DNA of 64,000 nucleotides from Gemmatimonadota bacterium (GTDB taxonomy: Bacteria > Latescibacterota > UBA2968 > UBA8231). The stretch is from positions 1 through 64,000 of the forward strand of contig JABHDC010000077.1 in NCBI GenBank assembly GCA_018673255.1, in the 5' to 3' direction. Below, one piece after another: positions 58,674 through 64,000 of this stretch. The notes under the pieces were generated by a model, which was not told where the DNA came from, made no database searches, and worked only from the letters and a program-made list of their open reading frames with translations. The number at the start of each line of letters is the position of its first letter. Position 1 is the first letter of the stretch. Both the position numbers and the translations under genes were made by a program.

Positions 58674-59828
58674 CTACTCCTTCTTCTTTTTTACGACCTT
58701 CTTCTTCACTACGACCTTTTTCTTCACGATCTTTTTCTTCACGACCTTCTTGACCTTCTTCTTGACGGGGGCCTTGCCGTCAGCGTCCATCGGCAGGTTG
58801 TCTTCATCCTCGTCATCGAAGCTGTCGGGAATATCCTCTTCGGCGAACATGGCCTGCGCTTCGACCATCTCCACCTTCAACTGCTCCTCGTATCGCTCGG
58901 CTTCTTCAGCCTCCGACAATACGGGCCAGTCCAGGAAGAAGTCCTCTACGGCTACCGACAACAGATCCGCCTTGAGATAACGCTCGAAGCTGGTGGCGAT
59001 CAGGTGCGTGTGAAGGGGCGGTAGCTCTGGATTCTCTTCGCGTGATACCAGTTCGACCAACTCGTGCAGCAGCAGCGTGTCAAAGAGACTGACCTGTTCG
59101 ACACCACCGGCGGCTTCGGCATCCGCATCCCAGTTGGTGAGGGTCTTGCTGATACCCGGGATGATGTGGATCTCATGATCCCGCTCGAAGGCGATGACAC
59201 GTGCATCGGCAACGGGCTGCAGGTCGGTACTGCGAGCACTCTTGAAGGGATGACCGACCAGCGTCAGAGGTTCGGTATTGGTCGGATTGAGTCGATCGGC
59301 CAGCACGCGTCCTGCTTGAGCGGGACGACTGACGATGAAGTCGAGGATCGAGTCCTTGGTGGGCGACCAGATCTGAGACAGACGTCGAGACCGCGAGGTG
59401 GGGACGATTCTCGGATCTTCCTTGTCATTGGCTTCAGCGAAGCAGTCTTGGATCAGACTCTTCTTCTCATCCGGCCCGGCGCCGGTGCGGAACTTGAAGG
59501 TGCCCAATCGCTGCAGGATCTGCACGCGGTCGCGTGTCTCGGTGCCAGCGAAGTCTACCAGCACAGTCCAGAACGTGAGATAGCCGTCTTCGTCGGTCCA
59601 CGTCCGGAATTCGTCGGGCGCGCGCTTGAGTGTATCCATCTTGCCGTACAGGCTGCGCATGATATCGGCATAGGGACCCTCAATGCTGGCAGCATCGCGC
59701 TGATCGTACAGCACCTTCGACTCTGGATCCTGGTCGAATACAGCGATGACATCGTCGGCAGGGAAGGTGCGACCGGAGTACCAGGGCCTGGCGCTTCCAT
59801 ACCGGGTCTTCATGAACGGGCGGTTCAA
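58674..59828 (-). CDS. Hypothetical protein with lysine/valine repeat tail
   Basis: 384 aa. I do not recognise a family. The body has a region that looks like a metal site or a vestige of one: LLLHELVELVSREE (about 265-278) with HTHLIATSFERYL about ten residues later, i.e. HExxE followed by HxH. The segment FERDHEIHIIPG precedes it. About residues 315-345 are strongly acidic (DDEDEDN), and the last about 30 are almost pure Lys and Val in KKKVVVKKK-type repeats. There is no signal peptide. Such a tail can bind DNA, RNA or polyphosphate. The start ATG 59828 is the longest; ATG 59813 is an alternative. It is not obviously in an operon. Confidence 0.75.
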   Translation of the reverse strand: MNRPFMKTRYGSARPWYSGRTFPADDVIAVFDQDPESKVLYDQRDAASIEGPYADIMRSLYGKMDTLKRAPDEFRTWTDEDGYLTFWTVLVDFAGTETRDRVQILQRLGTFKFRTGAGPDEKKSLIQDCFAEANDKEDPRIVPTSRSRRLSQIWSPTKDSILDFIVSRPAQAGRVLADRLNPTNTEPLTLVGHPFKSARSTDLQPVADARVIAFERDHEIHIIPGISKTLTNWDADAEAAGGVEQVSLFDTLLLHELVELVSREENPELPPLHTHLIATSFERYLKADLLSVAVEDFFLDWPVLSEAEEAERYEEQLKVEMVEAQAMFAEEDIPDSFDDEDEDNLPMDADGKAPVKKKVKKVVKKKIVKKKVVVKKKVVKKKKE

Positions 59829-59949
59829 GCGGAATCTCCGGAACGGACGAGGGAGATGGCGAGGCGTGCAGAAGCGTTGGAATGCGGCGGCAGATGCAGG
59901 CTCGGGACAAAGCTGGACAATTCCTCCAAGATAGGTGTCCAGAAAGGGC

Positions 59950-61005
59950 TCAGCAAATGGATTCCCAGAGGCGTAACCCGTGGCGGCTCAGGTAGATGGG
60001 CAGTGCGCGGAACCCTGGATTGGCTGCTTCGATGGCGCGAACCATCTCTCGGCGCTCATGGGACACATCGCCGGCCAGCAGACTGAGAGATCCTCCGTCC
60101 CCTCCTGCCCCATTCACTTTCCAACCCAGCGCCCCGTGTTCACTGGCGATATCGATGATCTGCTGGGCATCGGTGCCGACCAACTCCGGGTGCAATCTCG
60201 CCTGGGCATCGGTATTGTCCGACATGGCGCGACCCAGCGTTGGGAAGTCGCCCGCGTAGACCGCATCGCGGGAGATGCCAGCTGTTCTGCGCAGGGCCTC
60301 GAGCTTTGGATTGTCGGGGCTGCCGCCCTCCAATTCAGCGATCACTTTCTCGTGTACCGCCGAAGAAGAGTGTGCCTTGCCCAGGAAGATGAGGACGAGT
60401 CGACGTTCCAGTTCCCACCATACTGAATTGGAAACCTGGATCTGCGATACGGCAGCATGGGGATAGGCGAACATCTCGATGTAGTTGATGCCTCCATAGG
60501 CGGAGCACAACTGATCCTGGATTCCACACTGCTGGCCCAGCTTCTGGGTCTCGATCCGCTGAGCCGTAAGGGCCACGTCGTAGGGTGTCATGCGCCCAGG
60601 AGTCAGCAGGTCGAGGGCCCCGATGAGTGCAACGGTGACGGCTGCTGATGTACCAGTCGAACACCCGGCCGGCGCATCGCAGTAGATGGTGACTTCGAAG
60701 GCGATGTTGTCAGGCAGGCGCATATAGTCAATGGCTGCCTCCAGCAACGGATGATGCGTCCAGGGCCCCTCGGTGGTGGCAATGGCAAAACGTTCGCCGT
60801 AGTTCTCGGCGTTGATGACAATTCGGTCGTCCACCGTATTGCGATCAAAGACCTCCACCTGTACTTCGGCATAGGGATAAACACCGATGTTGAAGATGCA
60901 TCCATATTCTGCGAACCAGGTGTCGGTCCAACCGCCGTTGTCGCAAATCCGGATGGGGGCGACGCTGTTGATCATGCGGCGACGTTGGCGTGTGCCTCGA
61001 GGCAT
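59950..61005 (-). CDS. GHMP-family sugar kinase
   Basis: 351 aa. GHMP kinase: an N-terminal APIRICDNGGWTDTWF substrate segment like those of D-glycero-D-manno-heptose 7-phosphate kinase (HddA) and fucokinase-type enzymes, the ATP-loop YCDAPAGCSTGTSAAV (the GLGSS-type motif, altered to GCSTG), and the C-terminal KVNGAGGDGGSLSLL. It would phosphorylate a sugar at C1 or another hydroxyl. ATG 61005 is chosen because AAGGAGA lies upstream; in-frame ATGs at 61032 and 60975 are alternatives. It is isolated from any LPS-heptose gene here, although the O-antigen-ligase-like gene is within 3 kb. Confidence 0.83.
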   Translation of the reverse strand: MPRGTRQRRRMINSVAPIRICDNGGWTDTWFAEYGCIFNIGVYPYAEVQVEVFDRNTVDDRIVINAENYGERFAIATTEGPWTHHPLLEAAIDYMRLPDNIAFEVTIYCDAPAGCSTGTSAAVTVALIGALDLLTPGRMTPYDVALTAQRIETQKLGQQCGIQDQLCSAYGGINYIEMFAYPHAAVSQIQVSNSVWWELERRLVLIFLGKAHSSSAVHEKVIAELEGGSPDNPKLEALRRTAGISRDAVYAGDFPTLGRAMSDNTDAQARLHPELVGTDAQQIIDIASEHGALGWKVNGAGGDGGSLSLLAGDVSHERREMVRAIEAANPGFRALPIYLSRHGLRLWESIC

Positions 61006-61124
61006 GGTGTGCCGGTCTCCTTGCGGGGTCACAGGATATCTGAGTCCATGGCAACAAACGACAGAGGCGAGCCTGAACGCAACGCCGCTTGCGGCAGCTG
61101 CCCACTCGCCATTTGATAGGCCCT

Positions 61125-61856
61125 ATGAACGAAGACCAACAGAATGAGCTGGGCGGGACCGGCAGAGAAGATCAGGCAGCGAAGATGGCGGCCATGAGCA
61201 AGCTGGCTGCCGGCGTCGCACATGAGATCAACAACCCCTGCGGTGTGTTGCTGATGAAGCTCAAGTTTCTTCTCTCGATTGCGGATGAGGAGCAGCTGTC
61301 CTCCAGGGCCATCAGTACGCTGGGTGTCGCCGTAGAGCAGACTGAACGGATTCAGACGATCGTCGACAGTCTCGTGCGATTCAGTCGTCCCACGCAGAGT
61401 ATGCCGCGCCCCGTGGATGTGAACGAGGCGATCGACGGGGCCCTGGCCCGCACCGACCTACCCGCCTCGGTGTCACTGAATCGGACCCTGTCTGAGGGAC
61501 TGCCCCAGGTCGTTGCAGACCCTGAACAGCTGCAGCAGGTCATTGTCGAAGTGCTCAGCAATGCCGTCGATGCCATGCCGAATGGTGGTACACTGACGGT
61601 CACCAGTCAGCTTCTGCCCACTGCGCCCGGTGAACTGGCGATCCAGATCAGGGACACTGGCGGTGGGATTCCCGCCGACTTCATCGATCGCATCTTCGAT
61701 CCATTTTTCACCACCAAGGCGGTTGGGAAAGGTACCGGTCTGGGGCTGGCGGTCAGCTACGGCGCGATGCAGCGCTTTGGTGGGCGGATCGAGGTGACGA
61801 GCGAGCGGGGCGTAGGAACACTGGCTCAGATTTTCCTGCCTGCAACGGCGTCCTGA
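61125..61856 (+). CDS. NtrB-type cytoplasmic histidine kinase
   Basis: 243 aa, without sensor or membrane domain. HisKA at about 25-90 with [20 protein letters not shown] (phospho-His), HATPase with N-box [15 protein letters not shown]1 [20 protein letters not shown] and [13 protein letters not shown]. The sequence style fits the kinases that drive sigma54 activators. The ATG at 61125 starts the helical region; the upstream open frame has no homology. It overlaps the activator gene by one base (TGATG), so kinase and regulator are translated as a pair. Signal input is unknown and may come through a partner protein. Confidence 0.9.
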   Translation: MNEDQQNELGGTGREDQAAKMAAMSKLAAGVAHEINNPCGVLLMKLKFLLSIADEEQLSSRAISTLGVAVEQTERIQTIVDSLVRFSRPTQSMPRPVDVNEAIDGALARTDLPASVSLNRTLSEGLPQVVADPEQLQQVIVEVLSNAVDAMPNGGTLTVTSQLLPTAPGELAIQIRDTGGGIPADFIDRIFDPFFTTKAVGKGTGLGLAVSYGAMQRFGGRIEVTSERGVGTLAQIFLPATAS

Positions 61857-63223
61857 TGAGCGGAAAGATTCTGGTCATCGACGATGAGAAGGCCATGCTG
61901 GAGGCCTGCGACGAAGCCCTGACTCACCATGGCTACGACGTGACGACCCATGCCGTGGCTGCAGACGGTATCGAGTGTGCCCGTCAGGAATCCTTCGATG
62001 TGATCCTGCTGGACCTGAAGATGCCGGAGATGGACGGCCTGACCGCACTGCGCCACCTGGAGCAGATCGACACGGCGGCCCACAAGGTGATGATTACGGC
62101 GCACCCGACGATCTCAACCGCCATCGACGCTGTCAGAGCCGGTGCCTTCGACTACCTACCCAAACCCTTTTCCCCGGATCAGCTACTGATCACGGTGGAG
62201 CGGGCTATCGCTCAGAAGCGATTGACCGAGGAGAACCGCCGCCTGCGGCAGGCTCTGGGCAGTGATATTGAGGTGGAAGGGATCGTCACGCGTTCGGTGC
62301 CGATGCTCGGCATCATCGACCTGATCAAGCGACTGGCAGACTCCGAGGCGAGTGTGGTGATCGAGGGGGAGACCGGTACGGGCAAGGAACTGGTCGCCCG
62401 TGCGTTGCATCGCAACAGTCCGCGCGCCGACGGGCCGTTCCTGCCGATCGATTGCGGCGCCCTTCCCGATCAATTGCTCGAGAGTGAACTATTCGGATAT
62501 GAACGTGGCGCATTCACCGGAGCTCACGAGCGGCGTGCGGGCCTGTTCGAAGCAGCCCATGGCGGTACTGTCTTTCTCGATGAGATCTGCAATCTTGGTA
62601 TCGACATGCAGGCCAAGTTGCTGCGCGCTCTGCAGGAACACTCGGTTCGCCGACTCGGCAGCCAGGAGACGATCGATATCGACTTCCGTGTCATCTGCGC
62701 TGGCAATGAGAGTCTGGAGAAGGCGATGGACGAGGGGCGCTTCCGTCAGGATCTCTTCTTCCGTCTCAATGTGGTCACCGTCTCATTGCCCCCACTGCGT
62801 GAGCGCGATGGAGATGTGACGCTGTTGTCGGATGTCTTTCTGCAGCGGCTCAATGACAACGGCGTGCGTCGTATCGAAGGGTTCACGGATCGTGCCCGGC
62901 TGGCCCTGTCCGACTACGCCTGGCCGGGCAACATCCGTGAATTGCACAATGCCGTAGAATCCGCCTACAGCCTGTGTGAGGGAGACGCCATCGATCTGGG
63001 TGACCTGCCGTCCCGGATCCGGCAGCAGGTGGTGGCCGTATCGATCGATCCGACGGTGACACTGGACCAGGCCCGAGACGGATTCGAGCGGGAGTATCTG
63101 AGTCGGTTGCTCGAGCAGCACGGCGGCAATGTATCGCGCGCCGCAGGCACGGCCGGTGTTCATCGGTCCACATTCCAGCGCCTTCTGCAGAAATACTCGA
63201 TCCAAGCCAACACATTCCGTTAG
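61856..63223 (+). CDS. Sigma54-dependent response regulator (NtrC family)
   Basis: 455 aa. Receiver domain (ILVIDDEKAMLEAC, VILLDLKMPEMDG, KPFSP), AAA+ domain with Walker A GETGTGKE, the sigma54-contacting loop GAFTGA, Walker B GGTVFLDEI, and a Fis-type C-terminal HTH (NVSRAAGTAGVHRSTFQRLL). All residues needed for sigma54 activation are visible. A candidate sigma54 promoter lies 208 bp downstream, and the next gene is an acetamidase/formamidase, a class of genes known to be nitrogen- or amide-regulated in some bacteria. Confidence 0.95.
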   Translation: MSGKILVIDDEKAMLEACDEALTHHGYDVTTHAVAADGIECARQESFDVILLDLKMPEMDGLTALRHLEQIDTAAHKVMITAHPTISTAIDAVRAGAFDYLPKPFSPDQLLITVERAIAQKRLTEENRRLRQALGSDIEVEGIVTRSVPMLGIIDLIKRLADSEASVVIEGETGTGKELVARALHRNSPRADGPFLPIDCGALPDQLLESELFGYERGAFTGAHERRAGLFEAAHGGTVFLDEICNLGIDMQAKLLRALQEHSVRRLGSQETIDIDFRVICAGNESLEKAMDEGRFRQDLFFRLNVVTVSLPPLRERDGDVTLLSDVFLQRLNDNGVRRIEGFTDRARLALSDYAWPGNIRELHNAVESAYSLCEGDAIDLGDLPSRIRQQVVAVSIDPTVTLDQARDGFEREYLSRLLEQHGGNVSRAAGTAGVHRSTFQRLLQKYSIQANTFR

Positions 63224-63282
63224 TGATGCAGTATTGCGACAGTGTATCTGTATCGCATCATTGTCACATAAGTGTATGTCTG
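63224..63282 (+). promoter_or_regulatory. Candidate enhancer region for the NtrC-like protein
   Basis: A dyad TGATGC...GCATCA (63224-63260) encloses an imperfect TGCGACAG/CTG-TA-TCGCA dyad, and AGTGTATCTG (63241) recurs as AGTGTATGTCTG (63271). It lies about 150-210 bp upstream of the sigma54 box, a usual distance for an activator site. It could instead act as the stop-end structure of the regulator transcript. Confidence 0.35.
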
Positions 63283-63368
63283 AAAGCATGTTAGGCATTT
63301 TGATATGGTTTAAGTGTAGCATATATGCGCCACTTGCCTCGAATCACACGATGACATCGGGACTCGGC

Positions 63369-63374
63369 TATAAT
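63369..63374 (+). promoter_or_regulatory. Isolated TATAAT box
   Basis: A perfect -10 hexamer lies in an AT-rich stretch ahead of the leader, but no -35 box of good quality is found 16-18 bp upstream. It may give a second start for the leader RNA. The stretch 63283-63431 otherwise shows nothing I recognise. Confidence 0.25.
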
Positions 63375-63431
63375 CACCTAACTATCTGCTGCGTAGACAG
63401 ATAGGAGCATTCCCAAGCCGCCGGTTGAGAC

Positions 63432-63446
63432 TGGCACATCGATTGC
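63432..63446 (+). promoter_or_regulatory. Sigma54-type (-24/-12) promoter
   Basis: TGGCAC-ATCGA-TTGC carries the invariant GG and GC ten bases apart and matches the known -24/-12 consensus (YTGGCACG-N4-TTGCW) at nearly all fixed positions. Transcription would start about 12 bp after the GC, near 63458, and run into the leader before the formamidase gene. Confidence 0.7.
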
Positions 63447-63457
63447 GATACCCTGAG

Positions 63458-63732
63458 TGAAACTGTGGTGGTTTGTTCGACCACCCGGATGATCGCCTGG
63501 ATCGCCGTCGATGGGGAGTTGGGAATCGTTCCCGGATTTGGCCCCGCACCGAGCTGAATCAACTCTGCGTCTGGCGGCGGTCCAGTCATCCTCGTGGCTC
63601 CATCTGGTGACGGACTACCCATCCTGAGCCAACGGCTGGTGGTGAGCATCTTCGCCGACACTCGCCACCCTCGAACCGACTACTGCGTGCCCAGATCCTC
63701 CCGGCGGCCCTCGCCGGGAGGATCTTTTTTTT
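63458..63732 (+). ncRNA. Untranslated, apparently structured RNA or leader
   Basis: From the sigma54 start to the terminator there is no reading frame that I can support. Several nested dyads can be drawn: GGTGGT/ACCACC (about 63467-63486), GGGG...GGGAA-TCG-TTCCC...CCCC (about 63513-63545), CTGG/CCAG, and AGCC-AAC-GGCT near 63626. It could be a sigma54-dependent small RNA or the attenuating leader of the formamidase gene, which starts 50 bases after the terminator. It does not look like 6S, tmRNA, RNase P or SRP RNA. Confidence 0.4.
63693..63732 (+). terminator. Very strong intrinsic terminator before the formamidase gene
   Basis: AGATCCTCCCGGCG and CGCCGGGAGGATCT form a perfect 14-bp stem with loop GCCCT, followed by eight T residues. 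It lies between the sigma54 promoter and the formamidase start codon. Confidence 0.95.
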
Positions 63733-63781
63733 GTTCGTTGGATGCATGCCCAAGGACCCACGACCGCAGGAGCACTGCGCC

Positions 63782-64000
63782 ATGGCATCGCATCGTCTGA
63801 CCCGTGAACAGATCGTCTACTCTCTGGATCGCCGGATTCCACCCGTCTTGGAGATCGACAGTGGCGATACCGTCGTCTTCGAGACCTTTGATGCTCGATC
63901 GGGTACCATCCAGTCAGATACCGATCTTCTCGACCACCCGCATCCCGCCGGGTCCAACCCGGCGACCGGTCCCGTCCATGTGCGCCATGCGGAACCGGGT
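63782..64000 (+). CDS. Acetamidase/formamidase family protein (5' part, window ends inside)
   Basis: The first 73 residues are in the window: an ATG with AGGAG upstream, then PPVLEIDSGDTVVFETFDA, the SDTDLLDHPHPAGSNPATG segment and VHVRHAEPG. These are the N-terminal hallmarks of the FmdA/AmdA family (about 310-420 aa), which hydrolyses formamide or acetamide to ammonia and the acid. In some members the normal residue after VHVR is Gly (the GAEPGD context), whereas here it is His. It stands right downstream of an NtrC-type regulator, a sigma54-type promoter and a terminator-bearing leader, which suggests nitrogen-responsive control. Confidence 0.85.
   Translation, partial: MASHRLTREQIVYSLDRRIPPVLEIDSGDTVVFETFDARSGTIQSDTDLLDHPHPAGSNPATGPVHVRHAEPG

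Noticed and set aside
59064..60086. Plus-strand open frame (340 codons) across the gap between the lysine-tailed gene and the GHMP kinase gene
   Set aside because: Antisense to both genes, no motif, and it crosses the intergenic region without a promoter or ribosome site.
63458..63732. Known housekeeping RNA (6S, tmRNA, RNase P, SRP) in the leader
   Set aside because: The conserved sequence marks of these RNAs were not found by eye on either strand.
63594..63800. Short plus-strand frame (68 codons) running through the strong terminator
   Set aside because: It spans the 14-bp stem and T-tract and overlaps the formamidase start in another frame, so it is not a believable gene.
1..64000. tRNA genes, rRNA genes, CRISPR arrays, prophage or transposase genes
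   Set aside because: Looked for by typical motifs on both strands and not found. A scan with dedicated models could still find a diverged tRNA.

Overview
The window looks like chromosome from an uncultured, GC-rich, Gram-negative (diderm) bacterium. Diderm cell structure is indicated by an Omp85 barrel protein, a lipobox lipoprotein and TorT-like periplasmic sensing. Three features resemble the FCB group (Bacteroidota/Gemmatimonadota/Latescibacterota-like lineages): a short (280 aa) RpoD-type sigma factor, a compact ParE/ParC pair and an LL-diaminopimelate aminotransferase (DapL) lysine route. The phylum is an inference; no rRNA or tRNA gene was seen. No CRISPR array, prophage or intact insertion sequence was found.

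Layout. 1-11.3 kb: core and central metabolism (glcF fragment, serB, murB, a hydroxyacid-oxoacid transhydrogenase with a creatininase-family hydrolase, then a co-oriented set of PuuA-like glutamine synthetase, PuuD-like hydrolase, SDR, phosphoglycolate phosphatase, xylose isomerase and a REC-only regulator). 11.3-19.6 kb, minus strand: a PHP-domain protein, an NAD-dependent epimerase and a three-gene phosphorelay (hybrid kinase, HisKA_3-type kinase with a degenerate ATPase domain, NarL-type regulator). 19.9-26.8 kb: a secreted protein, nadA with a small ribbon-helix-helix protein, dapL, a TIM-barrel epimerase-like gene and glnS. 26.8-39.2 kb: a signalling block, all plus strand: a giant two-propeller hybrid kinase split by an apparent frameshift, a TorT-like binding protein, a membrane kinase, a REC-GAF regulator and a FapA/DUF342 protein. 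39.3-55.7 kb: gltX, DEAD-box helicase, parE-parC, M3 oligopeptidase, lipoprotein, SprA-related metalloprotease, Omp85 protein, primary-type sigma factor, arfB, a Gfo/Idh/MocA dehydrogenase and a second creatininase paralogue. 55.9-64 kb: a small AT-rich inverted-repeat element, an O-antigen-ligase-like protein, rpsR, an orphan bacterial-microcompartment shell gene with a SAP/Rho_N-like tail, a coiled-coil gene, a protein with a lysine-rich tail, a GHMP kinase, an NtrB/NtrC-like pair, and the start of an acetamidase/formamidase.

The strongest leads are: (1) a sigma54-type promoter driving an about 270-nt non-coding leader that ends in a very strong terminator just before the formamidase gene, directly downstream of a sigma54 activator; (2) the orphan microcompartment shell protein fused to a nucleic-acid-binding-like tail beside rpsR; (3) a near-consensus sigma70 promoter with operator-like repeats ahead of the ribbon-helix-helix/nadA pair; (4) a palindrome over the start site of the sigma-factor gene; (5) a sensor module, recognisable by a DVPFSHGTLAVSS-like signature, that recurs four times in two hybrid kinases; (6) a possible AUC start codon for rpsR.
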